Source: Pseudomonadales bacterium (GTDB taxonomy: Bacteria > Pseudomonadota > Gammaproteobacteria > Pseudomonadales > Halieaceae). Taken from it: a DNA stretch of 64,000 bases. Positions 32,828 through 40,810 of this stretch are shown in pieces (position 1 is the first letter of the stretch; the number at the start of each line of letters is the position of its first letter). The stretch lies in contig JACKNO010000003.1 in the NCBI GenBank assembly GCA_024234815.1, positions 434,001 to 498,000 of the forward strand. The letters are read 5' to 3'. The notes under the pieces are model-generated. The model had not been told where the DNA came from and ran no database searches. It saw only the letters and a program-made list of their open reading frames with translations. The position numbers and the translations under genes are program-made.

Positions 32828-33614
32828 GGTGCTCTTCCTTTCGGTTAGTGGTTCTGATCACCCGACAGCCGCAGCTGCACAGGACCGCCCGAGCGGTATT
32901 GATCACGGGACACCAATCCCTGCTGACCTGAATGTGTCTGGCCATAGGCAACACGGTGTGTTCTCGCAGGAGAACTGGCCCGTGCAGACCAACGGTTATC
33001 CGGCACTGGGCCGGGTAGGAATTACCTCCTTGGGTAGAAGATGCGAAACATTCTGACCGCCAGTGTGTCTCGCGAAACGGAAGATACCGCAGAGCACACC
33101 AGGCCAATGGCACCAGGGTTGCTCAACGAGGATTGAAGGAGCCCGCGTATTGCAGGGCTGGATTATGAATACAGCTTTGCCCGAAGGCGGCGCTGCAAAG
33201 GTTGAAGATGGGCCACGGTCATTAACCGCTGCGTCGATAGGCCCGGCGACGCGTTCGATAATCCCCAATACCGCGAGACTATCTACCCGGTTTGCCGAAG
33301 CTAAAAGGTCGGGTGAACCTTTACCACTTTATCGCAGTGGCCGCGCTAAGAGTGGGTAGACTACAACAACCCGTAATGCGCGCTCCACACAAAATCCGGG
33401 CCCTATGCGGCGCGGTTTAATCGCACTGGGGTTAGGTGTGGATAGGCTTTCCCGGGAAAGACCTCTGCTCCGGCTTCCAAAATCAGGCGATTTTGGTCAA
33501 AAAATGATCTATGAAGCCCTCATCTGGTGGTGGTTACAGTGGAAACACGCTCCAATCGAGGGTGTCTGTTCGCTGTCCGGAATTTGGTAGTTGTTCTATG
33601 AACAAGCATGGGCG
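32828..33614. other. Intergenic stretch between the two integrases, no confident gene
   Basis: About 790 bp without a gene I can support. A plus-strand frame at 33063-33359 (98 codons) and overlapping minus-strand frames are open, but none has a recognisable domain or a convincing ribosome site. No tRNA, repeat array or clear promoter was seen. Confidence 0.5.
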
Positions 33615-33652
33615 CCAACGTCACTACCCGCTGCGCGTACTAGTGACGTTGG
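33615..33652. terminator. 12-bp inverted repeat downstream of the integrase
   Basis: CCAACGTCACTA (33615-33626) and TAGTGACGTTGG (33641-33652) pair perfectly around a 14-nt loop, 6 bp beyond the integrase stop. There is no T-tract, so it may be a transcript-end hairpin or a protein-binding palindrome. Confidence 0.5.
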
Positions 33653-33658
33653 TCGAGG

Positions 33659-34903
33659 CTATCCTCGGATGCCGAATTTCCCGGGTATCACGTTAGATCT
33701 GCCCTCCCGCAACTGATCCAGATAGTTACCCCACCACTGCATCATCTCCCGGCGCTCGTCCAGGTAGCGGGCGTGGTGGGTGTATGCCGCCCGGACACCA
33801 CTTCGCTCCATATGGGCAAGTTGGCGCTCCATGGCGTCGGGGTTGAATCCCGTCTCATTGAGGATGGAGGAGGCCGTTGCCCGGAACCCATGCGGCACGG
33901 CCTTGCTCTTGCCCAGAGTGTTGCCGTCGTAACCCAGCTTGAACACGGCGCGGCGCATGGTGTTGTCGCTCATGGGCTCCTGCCGGTTTCGTTCCGAGGG
34001 GAACACCAGGTCATACTGGCCAGTGATGGGCTGGAGCTGTGCGATCACCGCGACGGACTGGAGCGAGAGGGGAACAAGATGCTCCGTTTTCATTTTCATG
34101 CGCGCGCCGGGGATTCGCCACAGCCGTTCGTCCAGATCAAACTCCTCCCACCGGGCGCCGCGCAGCTCACCGGACCGGACGAAGGTCAGCACCAGCAACT
34201 GGATGGCCAACTGGGTCAGCAAGCGCCCGCGCTGGTGATAAACCGCGAGGGCTCGCAGGAAGTCGGGCAATTCCTCCTTGGGCAAGGAATCCCGGTGGCT
34301 GGATGCACGGGTTTTCAGGACGCCGGTGAGGTCCATTGCCGGGTTGTAGGTCAGTCGGCCGGTCTGGACCGCGTAGCGGCATACGCGGCGAATATCCTGC
34401 AACACCCGGGAGGCCACATCCAGAGCGCCCCGCTGCTCAATCTTGCGCACCACGGCGATGATGTCCTGGGGTTGGATGGTGATAATGGGGTTCTCACCCA
34501 GGGCTGGCAGGACATCGTCCTTCAGTCGCCCCCACACCCGCGCCGCGTGGTCAGCCGTCCAGGTACCGCGCTGCTGCTGATACCACTCCCAGGCCAATAC
34601 GGCGAAGGTATTGCCCGAGTCCAGCAGCCGTTGCTGCTTCTCCCGTTTTTTCAGTTGTCCAGGATCCACACCACTGGCCAGTTTGCGCCTGGCATCCCCG
34701 GCAGCTTCGCGGGCCTCCTTTAGCGTTATAGTGGGATAGACGCCTAGCGCCAGGGTTTTCTGCTTGCCGAGAAAGCGGTACTTCAGCCGCCAGTATTTGG
34801 AACCATTGGGCTTGATCAGGAGCCTCAGCCCCTTTTCATCGGTGAGCCAGACGTCCTTGCCTTGCGGTTTGGCCTGCCTGATCTGCGCGTCTACGAGTGC
34901 CAT
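33659..34903 (-). CDS. P4-type tyrosine integrase of the tRNA-Leu island
   Basis: I start the protein at 34903 (MALVDAQIRQAKPQGKDVWL), giving 414 residues, the usual length. The N-terminal DUF4102 arm-binding domain (DEKGLRLLIKPNGSKYWRLKYRFLGKQKTLALGVYP) precedes the core-binding and catalytic domains. The catalytic set is visible: Arg in TFVRSGELRGARW, HGFR in VPHGFRATAS, His in LAHMERSGVRAAY and the Tyr in AAYTHHARYLDERREMM. Its start lies 177 bp from attR at the tRNA-Leu 3' end, the standard arrangement for tRNA-targeting islands. Confidence 0.95.
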   Translation of the reverse strand: MALVDAQIRQAKPQGKDVWLTDEKGLRLLIKPNGSKYWRLKYRFLGKQKTLALGVYPTITLKEAREAAGDARRKLASGVDPGQLKKREKQQRLLDSGNTFAVLAWEWYQQQRGTWTADHAARVWGRLKDDVLPALGENPIITIQPQDIIAVVRKIEQRGALDVASRVLQDIRRVCRYAVQTGRLTYNPAMDLTGVLKTRASSHRDSLPKEELPDFLRALAVYHQRGRLLTQLAIQLLVLTFVRSGELRGARWEEFDLDERLWRIPGARMKMKTEHLVPLSLQSVAVIAQLQPITGQYDLVFPSERNRQEPMSDNTMRRAVFKLGYDGNTLGKSKAVPHGFRATASSILNETGFNPDAMERQLAHMERSGVRAAYTHHARYLDERREMMQWWGNYLDQLREGRSNVIPGKFGIRG

Positions 34904-34941
34904 AATGGTGCTACAAGCGAAAATTGAACCGAAAGAGCACC

Positions 34942-34953
34942 AAATATAGCACC
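34942..34953 (+). repeat. Candidate integrase arm-type site, right
   Basis: AAATATAGCACC, preceded by AGCACC six bases earlier, lies between the integrase start and attR. It is identical to the site at 18616-18627 near the left end. Placement at both ends suggests integrase arm binding, which could also repress the integrase promoter. Confidence 0.45.
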
Positions 34954-35004
34954 ACTTTTCGTCGGCTGCCAACGGACAGCCTCACATCAAATCGGACCAC
35001 CTCT

Positions 35005-35032
35005 AAACAAAAAAGCCCTGTAATAACAGGGC
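35005..35032 (-). terminator. Rho-independent terminator supplied by the island behind tRNA-Leu
   Basis: On the minus strand GCCCTGT-TATT-ACAGGGC is followed by TTTTTTG. It lies 48 nt beyond the tRNA-Leu 3' end, inside the island. It resembles the hairpin outside attL (17184-17203), which would have followed the tRNA before integration but lacks a T-tract. Confidence 0.8.
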
Positions 35033-35079
35033 GTTAGTGTAACTCCTCGGACGTTACAGGACGTCCTCGGATTATTCAA

Positions 35080-35103
35080 ATGGTGCCGAAGGCGGGACTT
35101 GAA
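35080..35103. repeat. attR: island junction in the tRNA-Leu 3' end
   Basis: The 24 bases are identical to attL at 17214-17237. They comprise the T-arm and acceptor 3' strand of tRNA-Leu with CCA, plus one base downstream. Integration thus restored an intact tRNA on this side. Confidence 0.9.
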
Positions 35104-35166
35104 CCCGCACGAGCATAGCTCACCACCCCCTCAAGATGGCGTGTCTACCAATTCCACCACTTCGGC
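35081..35166 (-). tRNA. tRNA-Leu (GAG)
   Basis: An 86-nt class II tRNA with encoded CCA (35081-35083). The acceptor GCCGAAG pairs with CTTCGGC, the anticodon loop is TTGAGGG (anticodon GAG, reading CUC/CUU), and a long variable arm is present (TGAGCTATGCTCG). It follows secG on the same strand, the conserved gammaproteobacterial order, and serves as the island integration site. Confidence 0.97.
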
Positions 35167-35172
35167 TTGTTA

Positions 35173-35550
35173 CTATTGATCGAGCTCCGGCATATCTTCA
35201 CCGGGGACTACCACCGCCGGGATCTCTTCTTCGATCACCGGAACTTCCTGCACCGCTGCCGGCGCGGTCACTTCAACTTCGGTGGGAATCTCGATATCAA
35301 AATCCACCGCCGCTGAAGATTGCTGGTTGGCGAGCCAGGCAAGACCAAAACTCGTGGCAAAAAACAATGCCACCAGCCAGGAGGTGGCCCGGGTAAGCAC
35401 GTTGCCACTGCCGCTGGAGCCAAACAGGGTCTGTGAAGCGCCTGCACCGAAAGAGGCGCCCATGTCCGCCCCCTTGCCCTGCTGCAGCATGATCAGCCCG
35501 ATAATAGTCAGGGCCACCAGCAAGTGCACTACCAATACAATCTGTTCCAT
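35173..35550 (-). CDS. secG: Protein translocase subunit SecG
   Basis: The start at MEQIVLVVHLLVALTIIGLIMLQQGKG gives 125 residues. Two membrane helices (about 4-21 and 53-72) flank the conserved cytoplasmic loop GADMGASFGAGASQTLFGSSGSGN. SecG assists SecYEG protein export in the inner membrane. The long acidic C-terminal tail (EIPTEVEVTAPAAVQEVPVIEEE) is common in related bacteria and variable in length. It is followed by tRNA-Leu after 6 bp. Confidence 0.96.
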   Translation of the reverse strand: MEQIVLVVHLLVALTIIGLIMLQQGKGADMGASFGAGASQTLFGSSGSGNVLTRATSWLVALFFATSFGLAWLANQQSSAAVDFDIEIPTEVEVTAPAAVQEVPVIEEEIPAVVVPGEDMPELDQ

Positions 35551-35602
35551 ATACTTTCCGCCCCCGAGGGAGCACCTCAATTCCTGAATGAATGCGCCTG
35601 GT

Positions 35603-36349
35603 TCACGCCGCTCCGGCGCCTACTATTGCCAGGAATTCCCCGGCATCCAGCGCTGCGCCTCCAACAAGCGCACCATCAATATCCTGCTGGGCGAACAACT
35701 GGTTCGCGTTGCCAGCCTTGACACTGCCCCCGTACAACACCCGGGTCGCATCTGCATCTACGCCCGCCAACCCGGACAGGCAAGCGCGAATAAACGCGTG
35801 CATGGCCTGGGCCTGTTCCGGACTTGCGGTAAGCCCTGTACCGATCGCCCAGACCGGTTCATATGCCACTACCAGACCCGCCAGGTTTTCCTGTCCCTGC
35901 AACGCACCTCGCAGTTGACCGGCGACTACGGCTTCGGCTTCACCGCTCTCTCGCTGCTCGCGGGTTTCACCAACGCAAACAATAACCTGCAGACCCGCCG
36001 CGACGGCCGCGCTCAACTTTTCCGCGATCAGCGCATCCGACTCCGCGTGATACTGGCGGCGCTCGGAGTGACCGAGAATTACCCAGCGGCAGCCCTGGTC
36101 TACCAGCATGTCGGCCGACACTTCTCCGGTGTAGGCTCCTGCGGGCATGCGGCTGCAATCCTGCGCTCCCACCGCAACAGCGGACCCGGCACAAAGCTCT
36201 ATCGCCTGCGCCAGGTGTACGTAGCTGGGGCATACCGCAACTTCTGCGCCAGATGCGGGGATCGCTTCCAAAATTTCACCCAGCAGATGCGCCACGCTGG
36301 CCCGGGAGCCGTTCATTTTCCAGTTACCTACAACGAGTGTCTGGCGCAT
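35603..36349 (-). CDS. tpiA: Triosephosphate isomerase
   Basis: The 248-residue TIM-barrel enzyme interconverts dihydroxyacetone phosphate and glyceraldehyde 3-phosphate. Catalytic residues are visible: Lys in GNWKMNG, His in LGHSERR and Glu in AYEPVWAIGTG, with the phosphate loop YGGSVKAGNA. It sits between glmM and secG, as in Pseudomonas and relatives. Length and residues are normal. Confidence 0.98.
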   Translation of the reverse strand: MRQTLVVGNWKMNGSRASVAHLLGEILEAIPASGAEVAVCPSYVHLAQAIELCAGSAVAVGAQDCSRMPAGAYTGEVSADMLVDQGCRWVILGHSERRQYHAESDALIAEKLSAAVAAGLQVIVCVGETREQRESGEAEAVVAGQLRGALQGQENLAGLVVAYEPVWAIGTGLTASPEQAQAMHAFIRACLSGLAGVDADATRVLYGGSVKAGNANQLFAQQDIDGALVGGAALDAGEFLAIVGAGAA

Positions 36350-36395
36350 TCAGCCTCCCGGCAGAAAAAGCGGCGCAATCTTACCCAAGATACCG

Positions 36396-37745
36396 CTAGG
36401 TTACAAGGCGCGCCACATCGGCGGCTAGATCAGCGCACAGGCTGTCCACTTCGGCGGCATCCTCTCCCTCGACCATGACCCGAATCATGGGCTCCGTTCC
36501 CGACGGGCGCAGCAGCACCCGGCCGCGCTGCCCCAGTGTCTCCTCTACCCGGGCCACCGCGGCGGCCACTGCGGGGAATTCCGCGAGGTCCGGTTTGCCG
36601 GTGACCGCTACATTGATCATGCGCTGGGGAAACTTTTTCATACCGGAGCGAAACCCGGCCAGGTCCTTGCCTGAAGCCTTGAGCGCAACCAGCACCTGCA
36701 ATGCGGCGACGATGCCGTCCCCCGTAGTGGTGACGTCCGAACAGATAATATGGCCCGATGATTCACCGCCGAGGAACCACCCCTCGACTTCCATCCGCTC
36801 CTTCACGTAACGGTCGCCGACCTGGGCGCGGGCGAATTCCAGGCCCTCGGCCCGCAAGGCCAGTTCCAGCCCGAGGTTGGACATCAGGGTGCCCACCACG
36901 CCCGCATCGTCGTAGCCGTTGGTCACGCGGTACATGGCAATCATGTAGATCAGCTCATCGCCATCGACGAAATCACCATTGCCATCGATAAACAGAACCC
37001 GGTCTCCATCGCCGTCAAAGGCTATACCCAGATCCACACCGCTTTCCCGTACGAGGGCTGAAAGCGCGGCTGTATCGGTAGAACCCACGCCCTCGTTGAT
37101 ATTGAATCCATCGGGTTGCACGCCGATGCTGGTGACTTCGGCGCCCAGTTCACTGAACACGCTGGGTGCGATGTGGTAGGTGGCCCCGTTCGCGCAATCG
37201 ACCGCAATGCGCATACCCCGCAGGTTAAAGCCTTCCGGTACCGTTGATTTGCAGAACTCGATATACCGCCCCGCCGCATCTACCACGCGCAGCACCTTGC
37301 CGATCTCACGGGACTGCACCGTCGTGATTTCCTGTTCCAACTCGGCTTCGATAGCGAGCTCGACCTCGTCGGCCAACTTGGAGCCGGTAGAGGAGAAAAA
37401 CTTGATGCCGTTGTCGTAAAAGGGGTTGTGCGACGCGCTGATGACAATGCCCGCCACCGCGGCCTGGGTGCGAGTCATGAGGGCGACCGCCGGAGTCGGC
37501 ATCGGCCCCAGCAGCTTGACGTTCACGCCCGCTGCCACCAGGCCCGCCTCCAGCGCGGATTCGAACATATAGCCGGAAACGCGGGTGTCCTTGCCGATAA
37601 TTACCGTGCAGCGGCCGTCCCCGCCCGCCTCCCGCGCAAATACCCTGCCGCTGGCCCACCCAAGCTTGAGCATGAAATCCGGGGTGATCGGAGCCTGTCC
37701 CACCAGACCGCGAATACCATCGGTACCAAAATAGCGTCTGCTCAT
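36396..37745 (-). CDS. glmM: Phosphoglucosamine mutase GlmM
   Basis: The start at 37745 (MSRRYFGTDGIRG) follows GGGGAG and gives 449 residues. GlmM converts glucosamine-6-phosphate to glucosamine-1-phosphate for peptidoglycan and LPS precursors. The active phosphoserine loop ISASHNP (Ser105), metal loop DGDGDR and sugar-binding GGESSGH are all present, with the C-terminal phosphate motif LRPSGTEPMIRV. The start overlaps the folP stop (ATGA), so the genes are coupled. Confidence 0.98.
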   Translation of the reverse strand: MSRRYFGTDGIRGLVGQAPITPDFMLKLGWASGRVFAREAGGDGRCTVIIGKDTRVSGYMFESALEAGLVAAGVNVKLLGPMPTPAVALMTRTQAAVAGIVISASHNPFYDNGIKFFSSTGSKLADEVELAIEAELEQEITTVQSREIGKVLRVVDAAGRYIEFCKSTVPEGFNLRGMRIAVDCANGATYHIAPSVFSELGAEVTSIGVQPDGFNINEGVGSTDTAALSALVRESGVDLGIAFDGDGDRVLFIDGNGDFVDGDELIYMIAMYRVTNGYDDAGVVGTLMSNLGLELALRAEGLEFARAQVGDRYVKERMEVEGWFLGGESSGHIICSDVTTTGDGIVAALQVLVALKASGKDLAGFRSGMKKFPQRMINVAVTGKPDLAEFPAVAAAVARVEETLGQRGRVLLRPSGTEPMIRVMVEGEDAAEVDSLCADLAADVARLVT

Positions 37746-38617
37746 GTACTCCCCATCTCCTTCAAGGCTGTCCACATGGCCACGGCATCCACCGTGGCCG
37801 CCACATCGTGTGTTCTTATAATGGCTGCCCCGCGCTCCGCCGCCAGTACGGCCAGCGCCAGGCTCGCCGGGAGGCGGTCGGCTACTGGCCGGCCGGTCAA
37901 CTGCTCGATCATAGACTTGCGCGAGAGGCCCACCAACAGGGGCAGACCCGGCTCCGCCAGGCGCGGCAGTTCATTCAAAAGCTGTAAATTGTGCTGCAGG
38001 TTCTTGCCAAAACCAAACCCCGGATCGAGCAGCAACCGCTGCCGCGCGATGCCGGCGGCTTCACAGGCGGAGATTCGCAGCAGCAGGAACTCCTCCACCT
38101 CGGCCACCACATCGGCATAGCGGGGAGCCTGCTGCATGTTAACCGGCTCTCCGCGCATATGCATCAGGCAGACCGGCAGGCCCGTGGCCGCCGCCGCCGC
38201 CAGCGCGCCGTCGCGGCCCAGCGCCCGCACATCGTTCAACATCCCCGCTCCCAGCTGCGCCGCCTCCGTCATGAGGCGGGGCGAACTGGTGTCCACCGAC
38301 ACAATGACATCCAGTTCCGCCGCAATACGCTCCACCAGCGGCAAGACTCGGTCCATCTCCTGGGAAACCGTCACCATCGCGGCCCCCGGGCGGGTCGACT
38401 CACCACCAATATCCAGGATGGCGGCGCCCTCTTCCACCATGGCGCGCGCGCGGGTCATCGCGAGATCGAGATCCAGTCGCTCGGACCGGTAAAGCGTGCC
38501 GCCATCGGCAAAGGAGTCTGGCGTTGTGTTGATAACGCCCATTATCGCCGTGCGGGTCAGATCAAGGGAACGCCCGGCGCAATCAAGCGCCGGGACGGAG
38601 TGTTCAGGAAAGGGCAA
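37742..38617 (-). CDS. folP: Dihydropteroate synthase
   Basis: The 291-residue TIM-barrel enzyme joins pterin pyrophosphate and p-aminobenzoate in folate synthesis and is the sulfonamide target. Signatures are IMGVINTTPDSFADGG, ILDIGGESTRPGA, LDPGFGFGKNLQHN and GLSRKSMI. It lies 14 bp downstream of ftsH and overlaps glmM by 4 bp, the conserved ftsH-folP-glmM order. Confidence 0.98.
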   Translation of the reverse strand: MPFPEHSVPALDCAGRSLDLTRTAIMGVINTTPDSFADGGTLYRSERLDLDLAMTRARAMVEEGAAILDIGGESTRPGAAMVTVSQEMDRVLPLVERIAAELDVIVSVDTSSPRLMTEAAQLGAGMLNDVRALGRDGALAAAAATGLPVCLMHMRGEPVNMQQAPRYADVVAEVEEFLLLRISACEAAGIARQRLLLDPGFGFGKNLQHNLQLLNELPRLAEPGLPLLVGLSRKSMIEQLTGRPVADRLPASLALAVLAAERGAAIIRTHDVAATVDAVAMWTALKEMGST

Positions 38618-38631
38618 AATTGGCGCCGGAG

Positions 38632-40560
38632 TCAGTGCTCGCTGGCCGGGCCGCCAATGGGGTTGCCGGAGTCTTTGCGGGGTTTGGCGGTACTGCCTGC
38701 GTCGGGACCACTGCTACCGGTATCGTCACCCCAGCCGGCGGGTTCACGCGGCTCTATCCCCGCCATGATGTCATCGATCTGGTTCGAATCGATAGTTTCG
38801 TACAGCATCAACGCGCGCGCCATCGCATGCAGCTTGTCAACGTTATCTTCCAGCAACTGCCGGGCGCGGGAATAGCACTCGTCGATTATGCGGCGCACTT
38901 CCTCATCGATCATTTTCGCAGTCTCGCCGGAGAGCGCCCTGTGGGACTGCCCTGCGCTGCGACCCAGGAATACCTGCTCGTCAACCTCGTCGTACATCAG
39001 CGGCCCCATCTTTTCCGACAGGCCCCACTGGGTCACTATTTTGCGGGCAATTTCCGTCGCTCGCTGAATGTCGTTGGAGGCACCCGTGGTCACCCCGTCC
39101 TTGCCCAGAGTCATTTCCTCGGCTATACGGCCACCGAACAGACTGCATATCTGGCTGATGATAAAGCGCCGGCTGTGGCTGTAGCGGTCCTCTTCGGGCA
39201 GGAACATGGTCACGCCCAGAGCGCGGCCCCGGGGGATGATACTCACCTTGTACACCGGGTCGTGTTCAGGCAGCAGGCGACCGACAATGGCGTGCCCGGC
39301 CTCGTGGTAGGCGGTATTGCGCTTCTCGTCCTCGGACATGACCATGGACTTGCGCTCAGCGCCCATCATGATCTTGTCCTTGGCCATCTCAAACTGGTTC
39401 ATCCCCACGGTGCGCACATTGGAACGCGCGGCAAACAGGGCCGCCTCGTTAACAAGGTTGGCGAGGTCCGCACCGGAAAAACCGGGGGTACCGCGGGCGA
39501 TTTTGCTGGCCTCGACGTCCTCGGCCAGCGGTACCTTGCGCATATGCACCTTGAGAATCTGCTCCCGGCCCCGTATGTCCGGCAAGCCCACAACGACCTG
39601 GCGGTCAAAACGGCCGGGGCGCAGGAGCGCGGGGTCGAGCACGTCGGGGCGGTTGGTGGCTGCAATCACGATAACGCCGTCGTTGACCTCAAAGCCGTCC
39701 ATCTCCACCAGTAACTGGTTGAGGGTCTGCTCCCGCTCGTCGTGGCCGCCGCCGAGGCCCGCGCCGCGATGGCGGCCCACCGCGTCGATCTCATCGATAA
39801 AAATAATGCAGGGAGCCTGCTTCTTGGCCTGGTCGAACATGTCGCGCACGCGGGAGGCGCCGACGCCGACAAACATTTCCACAAAATCGGACCCGGAAAT
39901 AGTGAAGAACGGCACCTTGGCCTCGCCGGCAATGGCCTTCGCCAGCAATGTCTTACCGGTACCGGGCTGACCCACCATCAGGACACCGCGCGGGATGCGA
40001 CCGCCGAGTTTCTGAAAGCGGCTGGGATCGCGCAGGAACTCTACCAGCTCCTTCACATCTTCCTTGGCCTCGTCCACCCCCGCCACATCGGCGAAAGTCG
40101 TGGTGATCTGGTCCTCACCGAGCAGGCGCGCCTTGCTCTTGCCAAAGCTCATCGGGCCGCCGCGACCGCCGGCACCGCCCTGCATCTGGCGCATGAAGAA
40201 CATGAACACCGCGATGATAATCAGGATGGGGAAGCTGGCAACAAGCAATTGGCTCCATACGCTCTGCTGTTCAGGCTTGCGGCCTTCCACGACGACCTTG
40301 TGCTCGAGAAGGTCATCGATCAGCCTGGGGTCCTCCACCATGGGGCGGATCGTCTCAAAATTGCTGCCGTCGTAACGCTCACCTGAAATGGTGAGCCCAT
40401 CCACCACCACGCGCTTGACCTGATCGCCCTGGATCTCCTGGATAAACTCGGAATAACCCACCTGTTCGGTCTGGCTTTTCATGTTGAAGTTGTTGAATAC
40501 CGACAGCAGAACCGCGGCAATGACCAGCCAAAGCAGTAAGTTTTTAACCATATCGTTCAA
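38632..40560 (-). CDS. ftsH: ATP-dependent zinc metalloprotease FtsH
   Basis: I use the TTG start at 40560 because GAGG lies 8 nt upstream; the ATG at 40551 would be 17 nt away. The E. coli gene has the same TTG-x-x-ATG layout. The 642-residue protein has two membrane helices (LLLWLVIAAVLLSVF and FPILIIIAVFMFFM), an AAA+ domain (GQPGTGKT, IIFIDEID, second-region-of-homology arginines in RPDVLDPALLRPGRFD) and the zinc site HEAGH. It degrades misfolded membrane proteins and regulators. A sigma-32-like promoter lies upstream. Confidence 0.97.
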   Translation of the reverse strand: MNDMVKNLLLWLVIAAVLLSVFNNFNMKSQTEQVGYSEFIQEIQGDQVKRVVVDGLTISGERYDGSNFETIRPMVEDPRLIDDLLEHKVVVEGRKPEQQSVWSQLLVASFPILIIIAVFMFFMRQMQGGAGGRGGPMSFGKSKARLLGEDQITTTFADVAGVDEAKEDVKELVEFLRDPSRFQKLGGRIPRGVLMVGQPGTGKTLLAKAIAGEAKVPFFTISGSDFVEMFVGVGASRVRDMFDQAKKQAPCIIFIDEIDAVGRHRGAGLGGGHDEREQTLNQLLVEMDGFEVNDGVIVIAATNRPDVLDPALLRPGRFDRQVVVGLPDIRGREQILKVHMRKVPLAEDVEASKIARGTPGFSGADLANLVNEAALFAARSNVRTVGMNQFEMAKDKIMMGAERKSMVMSEDEKRNTAYHEAGHAIVGRLLPEHDPVYKVSIIPRGRALGVTMFLPEEDRYSHSRRFIISQICSLFGGRIAEEMTLGKDGVTTGASNDIQRATEIARKIVTQWGLSEKMGPLMYDEVDEQVFLGRSAGQSHRALSGETAKMIDEEVRRIIDECYSRARQLLEDNVDKLHAMARALMLYETIDSNQIDDIMAGIEPREPAGWGDDTGSSGPDAGSTAKPRKDSGNPIGGPASEH

Positions 40561-40661
40561 TACTGTAACCTCACCAAAGGATTCCGCGCAGGTTTCCCGA
40601 TCGACCCTGCCTCAAAGCCGGGGCGGGCCGGGAAAGATGTGACAGCCTCTCTCTCCGTTAA

Positions 40662-40667
40662 ATTATA
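40662..40667 (-). promoter_or_regulatory. Possible vegetative -10 element upstream of ftsH
   Basis: A consensus TATAAT on the minus strand lies 102-107 bp before the ftsH start, without a recognisable -35 at the usual spacing. It may serve basal expression beside the heat-shock promoter. Confidence 0.35.
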
Positions 40668-40764
40668 GTCAACGCCCACCGATTGGGATGGGAGACCAGT
40701 GACGGCCTCCCGGGGCCCGTACTCATGATACGCAATCTAATCGCTTGCGGTTCCAATTTACTAT

Positions 40765-40792
40765 ACTTGGGGCCATCTCTCCACGTTTCAAG
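40765..40792 (-). promoter_or_regulatory. Sigma-32-type promoter upstream of ftsH
   Basis: CTTGAAA (40792-40786) and CCCCAAGT (40772-40765) are 13 bp apart on the minus strand. This fits the heat-shock consensus CTTGAAA-N11-16-CCCCATNT except for one base in the -10. FtsH is a known member of the sigma-32 regulon. The site lies just after the rlmE stop, so it also separates ftsH from rlmE. Confidence 0.65.
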
Positions 40793-40810
40793 GACGGCTG
40801 CCGGGAGGCC

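Larger units (their letters stand above)
17214..35103. mobile_element. Genomic island integrated in tRNA-Leu(GAG)
   Basis: The island is bounded by a 24-bp direct repeat of the tRNA-Leu 3' end, and a P4-type integrase gene sits beside the intact tRNA at the right end. Cargo, from right to left: second integrase, AlpA regulator, HEPN/channel/nucleotidyltransferase cluster, type I restriction genes with Fic and AbiEi, and an ATPase-nuclease gene. An IS256-family element is inserted near attL. Several cargo genes (18771-20816, 29207-31544) are visibly AT-rich compared with the core. No conjugation genes are seen, so transfer would need help from another element. Confidence 0.88.

Noticed and set aside
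33063..33359. 98-codon plus-strand frame between the integrases
   Set aside because: No recognisable domain, no convincing ribosome site, and opposite frames are equally open; left as unassigned sequence.
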